A stretch of 42,770 nt of DNA from a virus, in IMG/VR virus record IMGVR_UViG_3300048996_000026, positions 1-42,770 of that record; one strand, written 5' to 3'. The position numbers and the translations under genes are program-made. Of this stretch, positions 1 through 6,875 are shown piece by piece. Below the pieces are notes generated by a model. The model searched no databases, had not been told where the DNA came from, and worked only from the letters and a program-made list of their open reading frames with translations. Each line of letters begins with the position of its first letter. Position 1 is the stretch's first letter.

Positions 1-127
1 ACCACGGATCGGTTGCGCTCACGACCGCATCCATCGCACTCGGGCACGCGCGTCCAACACCCATTCCCCACTACGCGGTCCACGTCGGCAGGCGCGACCG
101 GGGCCGGCAAAGCGAGCAAGGCGCGCC
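1..127. repeat. Terminal direct repeat, left copy (assembly overlap)
   Basis: Bases 1-127 are identical to 42644-42770. An overlap of exactly 127 bp equals a common largest k-mer of short-read assemblers, and one gene reads in frame across the join. This is best explained as a circular contig whose overlap was not trimmed, not as true virion terminal repeats. The non-redundant genome is then about 42,643 bp. Confidence 0.93.
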
Positions 128-248
128 GGATTTCGCCGGCTGTCTGACCTCCCGCGAGCTGGAAGCCGTCATAGGGGTATTGCTCGCGCCACGCTTCGGC
201 GACGCTGGCAGCCAGAGACGTCCGCGTGATCTTCCTTGGCTCGCTCAT
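1..248 (-). CDS. Small zinc-finger-like protein, N-terminal part (cut by contig join)
   Basis: Reading leftward from ATG at 248, the frame stays open to base 1 and continues, through the duplicated 127 bp, into 42643-42556. The joined gene is 336 bp and 111 residues. Its C-terminal half has two CxxC pairs (CDGC and CRAC) about 25 residues apart, a likely zinc-binding knuckle. The start overlaps the stop of the upstream gene (245-247) as ATGA. The function is unknown. It sits in the leftward accessory operon among other small early genes. The truncation here is only an artefact of where the circle was opened. Confidence 0.75.
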   Translation of the reverse strand, partial: MSEPRKITRTSLAASVAEAWREQYPYDGFQLAGGQTAGEIRRALLALPAPVAPADVDRVVGNGCWTRVPECDGCGRERNRSV

Positions 249-910
249 CGCTCCGCTCCCTGCGCCTCTTGGCGCTCCTGTGGGGCATAGGCGTACTCGA
301 CCTTTTGCCAGTCGGGATGCGGGCCGGAGATGAGGTTTCCGTCCGGGCCGTAGTGATGCAGATCGCTCATTTCCAGCCATCGCGTCCACGCGAAGCGCCC
401 GCCCCCCAAGTCGTGCAGGTAACGGAAGGCGACCGCCTCACCCAGCGGCGCGGGCGGGGATGCGGGGGCGTTTAGGTAGTCGCGCAAGTGATGCGCTTCG
501 TCCTGCCGCGCCACATGAAAGCCCTCGCCAAACTTGCGGGAGCCAATCGGACGCACGCACCACATATCGAAACGCCCTACGTCACGGAAGCATTCCCACG
601 ACTCGGGCAGCGCATCCCCCTCCGGTGTGGCCGTGGCCTGTGCGGGGGTGGCGCGCGCCTCCGTGGGGTGGAGGGCGGGGGTGCCGGCGGCGCGTTCCTC
701 GGCATCTAGCACAACATTGACCAGTTGCTCGGCCGTGTAGAGCGCCTCCCGCACAGCGGGCGCAGGCTGTAGCAGATAGCGCGCGAGATTGAGCGCGTTG
801 CAGCGCACGCACTCGCTCATGTATTGGCGGTCGCAAGGCGCGTGGTTGAGTCGCTTGTCGATGAATTCGGCTGCGCGGCGGATGCCCTCGGGCATGGTGT
901 CAGCGGCCAT
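245..910 (-). CDS. Hypothetical accessory protein (Ea-type mosaic)
   Basis: This encodes 221 residues from ATG at 910. The N-terminal ~75 residues are helical with a cysteine pair (CVRC) near residue 35. An Ala/Pro/Thr-rich linker follows, then a C-terminal part containing WECFRD, FDMWCVRP and HHYGPDGN. This domain-linker-domain layout is typical of early-region accessory phage proteins that reshuffle at the linker. A similar linker and a LYTA(D/E)QL motif are found in the gene at 41951-42559. It overlaps the upstream gene by 11 bp and the downstream gene by 4 bp. No function can be assigned. Confidence 0.7.
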   Translation of the reverse strand: MAADTMPEGIRRAAEFIDKRLNHAPCDRQYMSECVRCNALNLARYLLQPAPAVREALYTAEQLVNVVLDAEERAAGTPALHPTEARATPAQATATPEGDALPESWECFRDVGRFDMWCVRPIGSRKFGEGFHVARQDEAHHLRDYLNAPASPPAPLGEAVAFRYLHDLGGGRFAWTRWLEMSDLHHYGPDGNLISGPHPDWQKVEYAYAPQERQEAQGAER

Positions 911-1172
911 CGGGAATGCCTCGCTCAGTGGGGCGGCGATGCGGGACCGACGTATCGACGGTAAAACCGCAGATCGTGCAATAAGGGCGCTCCGTAGCGG
1001 GCGCCTCGGCGGGCGAGGATGCGAGGGCGGCTTGCACGGCTTGCAGCGCATAGGCGCGCATCTGATCCTCGGTCCAGCAATCCCGACGCGCACCTGCGGT
1101 GCAGGCGTACGAGTCGGGAAGCGGCGGCAGGTTTGCCCGCAGCGCATCGCTCTGTCCGTTCGTGGTGTTCAT
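900..1172 (-). CDS. Hypothetical protein with CxxC motif
   Basis: This encodes 90 residues from ATG at 1172. It begins with a short polar segment, then a LPPLPDSY stretch and a helical segment (DCWTEDQMRAYALQAVQAAL), with a single CTIC near the C-terminus. The LPPLP...WT..QM.AYA pattern is common in small leftward-operon proteins of temperate phages of high-GC proteobacteria, but none that I know has a defined role. ATGA overlap with the gene upstream (1169-1426) suggests translational coupling. Confidence 0.65.
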   Translation of the reverse strand: MNTTNGQSDALRANLPPLPDSYACTAGARRDCWTEDQMRAYALQAVQAALASSPAEAPATERPYCTICGFTVDTSVPHRRPTERGIPDGR

Positions 1173-1426
1173 CGGGCGGTCTCCTGTTCGGTGCTGTCGG
1201 CCTGCATGGCAGCGCGGCGTTCCAGCGTCTCTGCGCGCTCGTCGCAGTGATTCGCGGCCGTCCGCATGCCTGTGTGCCATTCCTGGGAATGACTGCCGCG
1301 CGTAAGGCGGTCGCGCTCGACGTGATGGCGGATCAACGTGGCGATACGCCGAAGTTCGCGCGCCGCGTCCTCCGCACCATCCACCGGCTTATCGTTGTGC
1401 GCCGCGAGGGCGGGGGTCGGGGTCAT
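1169..1426 (-). CDS. Hypothetical protein
   Basis: This encodes 85 residues from ATG at 1426, overlapping the stop of the methyltransferase gene (1423-1425) by 4 bp. The sequence is helical and charged, with HxxxHxxR-like spacing (IRHHVERDRLTRGSHSQEWH) and a C-terminal amphipathic helix. I do not recognise a family. Its position between a DNA methyltransferase and Ea-type proteins places it among accessory early functions. Confidence 0.6.
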   Translation of the reverse strand: MTPTPALAAHNDKPVDGAEDAARELRRIATLIRHHVERDRLTRGSHSQEWHTGMRTAANHCDERAETLERRAAMQADSTEQETAR

Positions 1427-2115
1427 GCGGCGATCCTCAGAATTCGCGAGTGGTTGGCGTCGAACACGGCACGGGCAAAGCCTGGCGGCGTGGCGCTCCG
1501 CAGGTTGGCCCGCTCGCTCGACGGCGGCAGAAGGTGCATCCGGCTTCCGTCCACCGGATCAAGGCGTCGCCGCGTCGGCATGACGAACCCCCCCCCGGTC
1601 CAGAGGCATGTTTTCTTGGTGTAGGTGTCGCGCTCGCCGCCCGGATAGCCGGCGAAGTCGCACGGGTCGAACGTGTGGTCGGGCTTGCGCCAGTAGCTTG
1701 AAATCGTGCTGACGGGGTTCTCGATCCCGTAGGGCGCTCCCATCGCCTCGCACAGTTCCGCCGCACGGGCGAACAGTTCGATGGCGTCGGCCAGTGCATA
1801 CAGTCCCTTGCCAGAGAACCAGCGCGCACCGGAAACAGCCAAGTCAGTGCAGGGTGGGAACGCGAAGCCGAAGTGGAAGCGACGCATCGGCGGCGTCCAG
1901 CGGCGCACGTCGGCCCCAACGCGGATCATGCGGCCGTCGCGGCTCTCACCCTTCGGATGCTGCATGTCCACGCAGTAGCAGTCATACCCGGCGTCGGCCC
2001 ACGGCTGCGCCATCGTAGGCGTGACGTTGAACAGGAACAGGGCTGCAAGGTCGGTCACGTCGGATCTCGAATAAAGGGGCAGCGGCGGCTCGGTCGCCAT
2101 CCACGGGGATGACAC
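1423..2115 (-). CDS. Phage C5-cytosine DNA methyltransferase
   Basis: This is a 230-residue protein that likely transfers a methyl group from S-adenosylmethionine to cytosine C5. The catalytic motif IV cysteine is in FPPCTD (Cys89) and motif VI is IENP (residues 131-134). The VDMQHP segment (49-54) fits the acidic motif II, and a TKKTCLWTGG segment is also typical of short phage enzymes of this kind. The usual glycine-rich motif I is degenerate here (FNVTPTMAQPW, residues 29-39). It is shorter than host Dcm (~470), so the target-recognition part is minimal. The frame opens at GTG 2115; ATG 2100 is an alternative start. It probably protects phage DNA from restriction. Confidence 0.8.
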   Translation of the reverse strand: MSSPWMATEPPLPLYSRSDVTDLAALFLFNVTPTMAQPWADAGYDCYCVDMQHPKGESRDGRMIRVGADVRRWTPPMRRFHFGFAFPPCTDLAVSGARWFSGKGLYALADAIELFARAAELCEAMGAPYGIENPVSTISSYWRKPDHTFDPCDFAGYPGGERDTYTKKTCLWTGGGFVMPTRRRLDPVDGSRMHLLPPSSERANLRSATPPGFARAVFDANHSRILRIAA

Positions 2116-2133
2116 CGCCGCTGCCGGGGAAGG

Positions 2134-3060
2134 TCAGTACGTGATGGAAACGCCCGGAACCGTGCCGGCGGCGATTGCGGTCACTGCAGCCTGGGCGGCC
2201 TCATCGGTGAGCCCGGCCTTTACAAGCGCGGCCTTCGCCCTGTTGTTCACCGCGGCGCGATGCCTGCGGTTGGCCGCCCGGCGTTCTTCGTCTGCCCGCT
2301 CGCGGGCCTCGGCGTCGATCCGGGCCTGCTCCGCTGCTGCGGCCTGCGCGGCGGCCCGCGCCTCTGCCTGGCGCACGGCCTCTGCCTTGTCGAGCTCGGC
2401 CTGTTCCGCGGCACGCGCGGCGGCCTCGCGCGCTTCCTGTGCTTCCCGCTCAGCCCGGGCGATGGCCTCCTGTGCTTCGCGAGCGGCGCGCTCCTCGGCC
2501 TCGGCGCGAATGCGCGCCTCGCGCTCCGCACGCTCCGCTGCTGCCTTCTCGGCCGCGATGCGATCGGCCTCGGCCTTTGCCGCGGCAGCGATGCGTGCCT
2601 CCGCCTCGCGCACCTCGGCCTCGCGGCGCTCGAGCTCGGCCAAGCGCGCAGCCTCCTCCGCTTCCCGGCGGCGGCGCGCCTCCTCGATCGCCTCCTGTTC
2701 CTTGCGGGCCTCCTCGGCTTCCCATGCGTCGAGAGGCGCGCGAACTTCGTTCTTGAGCGCGTCCAGGTAGTCGCGTGCCTTCTTGCGGCTCGCGTCGACG
2801 ACGGACGCCTGCCGCTTCCAGTCGGCGACCAGCTCCTTGCCGGCGTCGTCGATCGCTGTCTTTGAGCGCGCCACCTTGTACGCGAGCGAGGCGATTTCCT
2901 TTCGGCCGGCCGCCGTCGATACGTCGGGGACGATGCTCGTCGTCTCAGCGCGAATCTGCAGCAGCAAATCGTCTAGTTTCGCCCCGGTGAACACGTCCAC
3001 AGCGTTGATTGCTTCGATGGGGAGCAGGGCGTTCTGAGGCTCTTTGATCTGCGCGTTCAT
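2134..3060 (-). CDS. Long coiled-coil protein paired with the YqaJ/Erf genes
   Basis: This encodes 308 residues from ATG at 3060, overlapping the YqaJ gene stop by 4 bp. The N-terminal ~110 residues are a mixed segment. Residues ~115-265 are an almost uninterrupted Ala/Glu/Arg-rich helix resembling TolA-type coiled coils, and a short C-terminal domain (HRAAVNNRAKAALVKAGLTDEAAQ...) follows. Proteins of this shape often lie next to phage recombination nucleases, where they may act as accessory or scaffold factors. That role is inferred from neighbours only. The opposite strand shows long Ala/Ser-rich open frames that are shadows of this repetitive composition. Confidence 0.8.
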   Translation of the reverse strand: MNAQIKEPQNALLPIEAINAVDVFTGAKLDDLLLQIRAETTSIVPDVSTAAGRKEIASLAYKVARSKTAIDDAGKELVADWKRQASVVDASRKKARDYLDALKNEVRAPLDAWEAEEARKEQEAIEEARRRREAEEAARLAELERREAEVREAEARIAAAAKAEADRIAAEKAAAERAEREARIRAEAEERAAREAQEAIARAEREAQEAREAAARAAEQAELDKAEAVRQAEARAAAQAAAAEQARIDAEARERADEERRAANRRHRAAVNNRAKAALVKAGLTDEAAQAAVTAIAAGTVPGVSITY

Positions 3061-3680
3061 GCGACTTTCCTTTCCGTCAGTCGGTCCACAAGGGTTTGAA
3101 CGCGCGGCTCCAGAATCGCCAGGCGTCCTTCGATTTGATCCATTTCTCCGGCCGTGATTTCGACCGGGATCGCGATGCCGCCAGCGAGGGGGTGGTAGAC
3201 CCAGAAGTCGAGGCCATCCAGTCGGCCGACCATGCAGGCGATCTTTACCTGCCACCGGTATTCGCTCGGGACGGCAAGCGACTCGTGGAAGTCGATCCAC
3301 GCCTTGTGCTCCAGGCATTTGATCTCGAGCCCACGCTTGCGCTGTGCGTGCAGTCCGTCGGGCGACCAGCCGAAGTTCGGGATGCGTCCGTGCTCAACGA
3401 AGCCGACCTGCTCGACGTGCGCGTCACGGTGAAAGGCGAAGGCATCACGCGCCTCCGGCTCCATCTCATGCCCGCGCTGCATGGATGCGCCGCTATACCC
3501 GCCGTCTGTTTTGCCGAAGACACGACCCCATGCAATGTCCTTGATGAGGTCTTTCAAGCCCTGCGTTTCGAGCCCGCCCATGATCTTCGCGCCACTGCTG
3601 GCGGACCACTTGCCAGCACGGATCGCGTGCCACTCGGGCGTCCCTTGCACGATGCCGGCGTGATAGACCGGGTCCGTCAC
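3057..3680 (-). CDS. YqaJ/lambda-exonuclease-family recombination nuclease
   Basis: This encodes 207 residues. The GTG start at 3680 is chosen because it forms a GTGA overlap with the Erf gene stop, the coupling used throughout this operon. The family degrades one strand of dsDNA ends to give ssDNA for annealing. Seen here: TPEWHAIRAGKWSASS near the N-terminus, GHEMEPEARDAF, GWSPDGL (catalytic Asp) and GLEIKCL (the ExK of the PD-(D/E)xK core). Length matches the family (~200-220). It works with the annealing protein just upstream and is transcribed from the leftward early promoter. Confidence 0.88.
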   Translation of the reverse strand: MTDPVYHAGIVQGTPEWHAIRAGKWSASSGAKIMGGLETQGLKDLIKDIAWGRVFGKTDGGYSGASMQRGHEMEPEARDAFAFHRDAHVEQVGFVEHGRIPNFGWSPDGLHAQRKRGLEIKCLEHKAWIDFHESLAVPSEYRWQVKIACMVGRLDGLDFWVYHPLAGGIAIPVEITAGEMDQIEGRLAILEPRVQTLVDRLTERKVA

Positions 3681-4465
3681 GGCGTCACCGCCTTGACCTT
3701 CGCGTTGTAGGCGTCGAGAAGCGTCCGCGGCACTCGTCCCTGGGCGTCGCCCACCTCGCGCACCATTTCGGCCTTGATGGCGCGCAGCTCGGTGACGTCC
3801 GCCGCGCCCTCGATCTTGTCGATCCATCCCTGTAGCGGCGACGGGCCCGCACTCTCGGTCGTGGATTCGGGCGCCGAGTGCCGCCCGTCATCGTCCATGC
3901 CTTTCGCAGCCATGCCCGTGGCGGCAAGCAACGTGTACCGCTGCAGGTACGTGAGGGCGCTCGCTACCTGCTGAATCGCATTCTTCTTGCCGCTCGCGTC
4001 GGGCGCTGCGGTCATCGAGACCGATTCGCTGTGGCCGAGCGCGTGGGTGATCTGGCAGGAAACGGTGATCTGTCCGGCGCTCTGCTGAACGTCCCAGCGA
4101 TGCGAGAGCCCGTGCTTGCCCATCGCCGGCACAACCGCGTCGGTTACGTCTGCCAGCTCTGCATGCGTGTAGCTGGTGACGTCGCCGTCGCGGGTCTCAA
4201 AGGCCACGAGCTTGCGCTTGAGGATTTCCATCGGCTCCGCCTTGAAGGCGGCCATTGCGGCGACGAATGCCTTGCGAGCCTCTTTGGCTTCCCACTTGAT
4301 CTGGAGGTCGAGCATCTTGTCGAGGCTGGACAGATCGCCGCCGCGCGACACCATCGTTTCAACGAGCGACAGGTAAGGATTCGCGGTCGAAACGGGGAGT
4401 GCAGACCGGACCACCGGCATGGCGTCGAGCAGCTCGCCCGACACTTCTTCTACTTGCGCGTTCAC
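3677..4465 (-). CDS. erf: Erf-family single-strand annealing protein
   Basis: This encodes 262 residues from GTG at 4465, preceded by a good Shine-Dalgarno AGGAG about 8 bases upstream. Typical Erf-superfamily features include the segment KWEAKEARKAFVAAMAAFKAE, then YTHAELADVTDAVVPAMGKHGLSHRW, and AIQQVASALTYLQRYTLLAATGMA with the characteristic YLQRYTL. The C-terminus carries an acidic variable domain. The family binds ssDNA and anneals homologous strands, allowing genome circularisation and recombination. The paired exonuclease lies directly downstream and NinB upstream, forming a recombination block. Confidence 0.9.
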   Translation of the reverse strand: MNAQVEEVSGELLDAMPVVRSALPVSTANPYLSLVETMVSRGGDLSSLDKMLDLQIKWEAKEARKAFVAAMAAFKAEPMEILKRKLVAFETRDGDVTSYTHAELADVTDAVVPAMGKHGLSHRWDVQQSAGQITVSCQITHALGHSESVSMTAAPDASGKKNAIQQVASALTYLQRYTLLAATGMAAKGMDDDGRHSAPESTTESAGPSPLQGWIDKIEGAADVTELRAIKAEMVREVGDAQGRVPRTLLDAYNAKVKAVTP

Positions 4466-4506
4466 TTGATAGCTCCTGCCGGCTCGGCCGGCGTGGTGGT
4501 GTTGGG

Positions 4507-4968
4507 TTAGGCGGTGCGCTTCCACTTCGTGTGGCGCGGATTGGTGGCTTTCTCGGGATCGGGGTCCGGGATCACGACGCCCTGGCGGGCTCCGACGCGC
4601 TGCACGAACTCCACGAAGCGCCAGAACTCGTCGCCGTCGAGCAGGTCGGCGTTGCCGTCCGCGTCGGTCGTCGTGGTTCGGATCGGGAGCTGCTGTGCGC
4701 GCCCACCCGGCAGGCGCTTTTCCCGCCATCCGAAGTGCGAGCCGCACAGGTACTCGTGGACTTCCTCGGGCTCGAAGCCGACCGCGGGCGCGAGCAGGGC
4801 ATAGGCCACGCCCCACAGGTAGCGGTTCTGCCACGGGGTGCGCTCCGGACGCGCCACGCTGACCTTGACGTTGACCGGCTTGCCCTCGGCGTACAGCTCG
4901 AGCAGCGGCAGCAGGTCCGCGATGGCTCGGGCACGATCGGTCGGCGGCAGGGTGTAGACCTGCTTCAT
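4507..4968 (-). CDS. ninB: NinB-like recombination protein
   Basis: This encodes 153 residues from ATG at 4968, overlapping the upstream small membrane gene. The motif WQNRYLWGVAY followed by EEVHEYLCGSHFGW is the hallmark of lambda NinB (Orf) relatives, RecF/O/R-substituting mediators that help load recombinases onto SSB-coated ssDNA. The C-terminus (FWRFVEFVQRVGARQGVVIPDPD) is also typical. Lambda NinB is about 146 residues, so length fits. A 41 bp gap with its own Shine-Dalgarno precedes the next gene, erf. Confidence 0.88.
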   Translation of the reverse strand: MKQVYTLPPTDRARAIADLLPLLELYAEGKPVNVKVSVARPERTPWQNRYLWGVAYALLAPAVGFEPEEVHEYLCGSHFGWREKRLPGGRAQQLPIRTTTTDADGNADLLDGDEFWRFVEFVQRVGARQGVVIPDPDPEKATNPRHTKWKRTA

Positions 4969-5147
4969 GCCATCCGGCTCCCGAACCACAGCAGCGCAGA
5001 ACCGGCCAGCAGGCACCCCGTCCACAGGGAGCGGTAGGTGCGGCGCGCACGGCGTGGCCGGGCCGCAGACCGGGTGCAGGCGTCTACCGCGTGCCATGCA
5101 GCTGCAGGCGGGACGGGGAGGCCGCTGACGTTCGTGTGCGGGTTCAT
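4965..5147 (-). CDS. Small predicted membrane protein
   Basis: This encodes 60 residues from ATG at 5147 with ATGA coupling on both sides. The N-terminal half is polar and proline/arginine-rich. One hydrophobic segment at the C-terminus (LWTGCLLAGSALLWFG) could span the membrane. No family recognised. It is the first of several small hydrophobic proteins in the leftward operon. Confidence 0.55.
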   Translation of the reverse strand: MNPHTNVSGLPVPPAAAWHAVDACTRSAARPRRARRTYRSLWTGCLLAGSALLWFGSRMA

Positions 5148-5452
5148 GCCTGCGGCTCCTTCGACAGTGCCGCAATGACCCGAGCCGGCTGCCAATGCGC
5201 GTCCGAATTCAGGCGCAGCCGCGTCTGCCGGACGCTGAGCAGGTGCGGCGCGCCAAGCTCTGCCAGCCGCTCATCACTCAGGGCGCGCACCATCGCCTTG
5301 GCCTGCTTCCGCTCGGCCTGCCGCACGACGTGTGCAGCCTTCGCCTCTGCGCCGCGCTCCATCGCCCGCTCAGCCGCGTACCGGTCAAGCTCGGCGTCGA
5401 TGTTCCCGCGCTTATGCAGCGGCACGTTCAGCAGCCCGTGGTCGAGGCTCAC
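5144..5452 (-). CDS. Hypothetical charged helical protein
   Basis: This encodes 102 residues. GTG at 5452 is taken as start because it forms a GTGA overlap with the upstream stop (5449-5451); a second GTG at 5461 is possible. The middle is a highly charged Ala/Arg/Glu helix (ELDRYAAERAMERGAEAKAAHVV...) that ends in a basic region (RQTRLRLNSDAHWQPARVI). It might bind nucleic acid, but no family is recognised. Confidence 0.55.
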   Translation of the reverse strand: MSLDHGLLNVPLHKRGNIDAELDRYAAERAMERGAEAKAAHVVRQAERKQAKAMVRALSDERLAELGAPHLLSVRQTRLRLNSDAHWQPARVIAALSKEPQA

Positions 5453-5592
5453 TGGACCCACCCGCCGCTATACGCAGCCACCGCGAACACCACGACCATG
5501 ACCACGGTCCCGGTGCATCCCCAAACGATCCGCACAACGAGCGGCTTGCCGGCCTGCGGGGTATACGGCTGTCCTACGGTCCCGGGCTTCAT
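5449..5592 (-). CDS. Small single-pass membrane protein
   Basis: This encodes 47 residues from ATG at 5592, coupled to both neighbours by 4-bp overlaps. A proline-containing N-terminus (MKPGTVGQPYTPQAGKP) precedes a strong hydrophobic segment (VVRIVWGCTGTVVMVVVFAVAAY). Function unknown. Candidates are host-takeover or superinfection-exclusion peptides, but nothing in the sequence decides this. Confidence 0.55.
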   Translation of the reverse strand: MKPGTVGQPYTPQAGKPLVVRIVWGCTGTVVMVVVFAVAAYSGGWVQ

Positions 5593-5696
5593 GGCGAGCC
5601 CCAGATGCACGAAGCGGCGTAGGCGCTGCCGATCACGGACAGGCCGAGCCAGAAGCGGAACTCGGGGTGGCGGACGATGCGGGCGAGCAAGTTCAT
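5589..5696 (-). CDS. Very small membrane protein (35 aa)
   Basis: This short frame runs from ATG at 5696 to TGA at 5589. It encodes 35 residues, starting MNLLARIVRHPEFRFW followed by a hydrophobic stretch ending CIWGSP. It fills the gap between two genes exactly and overlaps each by 4 bp in the same ATGA manner as every neighbour. That is the main argument that it is real. Function unknown. Confidence 0.55.
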   Translation of the reverse strand: MNLLARIVRHPEFRFWLGLSVIGSAYAASCIWGSP

Positions 5697-6067
5697 GCCT
5701 CACCGCCTACGCGGGCGAGGGCGGCGCGACGGCGCTGGTCGTGGTACGACAAGTCACGCGCCATCAACTCAGCCCCGAGGCGGCCTTTCTCGCGCTCGGT
5801 AAGGTTGTCGTTGAGGTAGGAGAGCAGCACGGCCACGAGCTGCGCGTCGCGCTTCTGCTGCTCGATCAACTCGGCCACAGCAGCGCGGGCTTCGTCGCCC
5901 TGCTGCATCAGGTACTCGGCGCGCTCGGCCTTGACGGCGGACTGCCAGTTCGGCTCTTTGCCGGCGGCAACCTGCTTGTCGTGGTCGCGGCGCTTCATCG
6001 TCAGTCGGTGCCGCGCGAGGTCGCGCAGTCCGTCCATCACCGCCAGCACACCACCAGCCCCGCTCAT
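5693..6067 (-). CDS. Hypothetical helical protein
   Basis: This encodes 124 residues from ATG at 6067, overlapping the upstream stop by 4 bp. It is mostly helical and charged (LARHRLTMKRRDHDKQVAAG, AERAEYLMQQGDEARAAVAELIEQQKRD), with LTEREKGRLGAELMARDLSYHDQRRR near the C-terminus. No known family. It is expressed second in the leftward early operon, so an early host-directed role is possible but unproven. Confidence 0.6.
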   Translation of the reverse strand: MSGAGGVLAVMDGLRDLARHRLTMKRRDHDKQVAAGKEPNWQSAVKAERAEYLMQQGDEARAAVAELIEQQKRDAQLVAVLLSYLNDNLTEREKGRLGAELMARDLSYHDQRRRAALARVGGEA

Positions 6068-6387
6068 GCTGCGAACCTCGCAGCTTCCGCCGCGTACCGC
6101 TTCCACTGCGCGCTGATCGCCTCCGCGTCCTCGCGGCCCGTTTCCCACCAGTGGGCGATGTAGGACTCGACGCCCTTGGTCGCGGCGTCGAACAGGTTGA
6201 TCGGCGAGCCGGCCATGAAGGCCGCCCTCATTGCCTCGTGGGCATCGTCCAGCGCCTCGCCGACGAACACTGGGTTGGCGCGCAGCTCGGCGGCCAACCA
6301 TTCCGGGCACTCGGCCGGGTCGGTTGCGTGGTTATCGGGGTGGTCGAGCTTCCAGGCGTCGTAGCCGGGAATCGAATGCAGGCCCAT
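6064..6387 (-). CDS. First gene of the leftward operon, hypothetical
   Basis: This encodes 107 residues from ATG at 6387, with GGAG 8-11 bases upstream. The sequence (MGLHSIPGYDAWKLDHPDNH..., then ECPEWLAAELRANP and FMAGSPINLFDAATKGVESYIAHWWETGRED) is not one I can assign. It is the promoter-proximal gene of the leftward early transcript, about 33 bases after the predicted transcription start, and would be among the first proteins made. Confidence 0.65.
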   Translation of the reverse strand: MGLHSIPGYDAWKLDHPDNHATDPAECPEWLAAELRANPVFVGEALDDAHEAMRAAFMAGSPINLFDAATKGVESYIAHWWETGREDAEAISAQWKRYAAEAARFAA

Positions 6388-6426
6388 GTCTGACTCCGGC
6401 CCCTGCGGTGTGCGGGGTACGGGTCT

Positions 6427-6455
6427 AGTGTCCGGAATACCGTTCACCGTGTCAA
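6427..6455 (-). promoter_or_regulatory. Leftward early promoter PL
   Basis: On the minus strand a perfect TTGACA (-35, 6455-6450) is followed after 17 bp by GACACT (-10, 6432-6427). Transcription would start near 6420, just ahead of the gene at 6387. One operator palindrome overlaps the -35 and another fills the spacer, so repressor binding would directly block RNA polymerase. Confidence 0.65.
6431..6444. promoter_or_regulatory. Operator OL1 (in PL spacer)
   Basis: This 14-bp site reads AACGGTATTCCGGA on the minus strand and matches the shared consensus AACGG-AWTW-CCGTT. It lies between the -35 and -10 of PL. The equivalent spacer site in PR (7417-7430) also ends in CCGGA. Confidence 0.7.
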
Positions 6456-6467
6456 CGGAATTCCGTT
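6454..6467. promoter_or_regulatory. Operator OL2 (perfect palindrome over PL -35)
   Basis: AACGGAATTCCGTT is a perfect 14-bp palindrome. Its last two bases form the start of the TTGACA -35 box of PL. It is the best match to the consensus of all five operators, so it probably binds most tightly. Confidence 0.8.
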
Positions 6468-6488
6468 CGCTCCAGACACGAGCCGACG

Positions 6489-6502
6489 AACGGTATTCCG
6501 TT
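6489..6502. promoter_or_regulatory. Operator OL3 (upstream)
   Basis: AACGGTATTCCGTT has perfect 5-bp arms around a 4-bp core. It lies 21 bp from OL2, upstream of PL and just downstream of the stop of the gene at 6510. It is preceded by the 13-mer AGCCGACGAACGG, which also occurs at 7381-7393 in the repressor/cro intergenic region. Confidence 0.72.
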
Positions 6503-6509
6503 GCCGGTG

Positions 6510-6875
6510 TCAGATGGTCGAGTCGAACTCTATGAGGTCTGCATCTTCGAAGGACACGCCGTCCTTAATGCACTCGATCGCCCGTCCGACGCGCTGGTAG
6601 ACCTCGCGCAGCTCGTCATCGGGCATCGAATCAAGGCTGGCATATCCGCGGCACTCCTGCCGCACGAACGCTTCGAGCCCGTAGATCCGGGTCAGCCACC
6701 GGATTTGCTCGCACAGCCAGACATGCTCGCTGGAGCAGGGCAGCTCGGGCGCGAAGTCGTCGGGCACGATGATGCGCGGCCGCGGCGCCTGGACCAGCGG
6801 CGGCGATAGCGTTTTAGCGTGCTCAGCCAGCTCCTGCGCGAACTGCTTGATCTTCGACCTGTCGTACCGAGACAC
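6510..6875 (-). CDS. Hypothetical protein in the repressor operon
   Basis: This encodes 121 residues from ATG at 6875, overlapping the 3' end of the repressor gene by 53 bp in another frame, so the two are probably co-transcribed in the lysogen. The sequence is soluble and acidic at the C-terminus (SFEDADLIEFDSTI), with EHVWLCEQIRWLTRIYGLEAFVRQECRGY in the middle. No family recognised. Its position suggests a lysogenic function such as exclusion or help for the repressor; this is inference. Confidence 0.65.
   Translation of the reverse strand: MSRYDRSKIKQFAQELAEHAKTLSPPLVQAPRPRIIVPDDFAPELPCSSEHVWLCEQIRWLTRIYGLEAFVRQECRGYASLDSMPDDELREVYQRVGRAIECIKDGVSFEDADLIEFDSTI

Noticed and set aside
1-127. 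Terminal repeats as genuine virion ends (T7-like)
   Set aside because: The length is exactly 127, a standard assembler k-mer, and the repeat lies inside a gene that reads in frame across the join.
2141-2770. Long Ala/Ser/Arg-rich open frames on the + strand
   Set aside because: They mirror the Ala/Glu/Arg coiled-coil gene on the opposite strand; repetitive codons keep other frames open in high-GC DNA.
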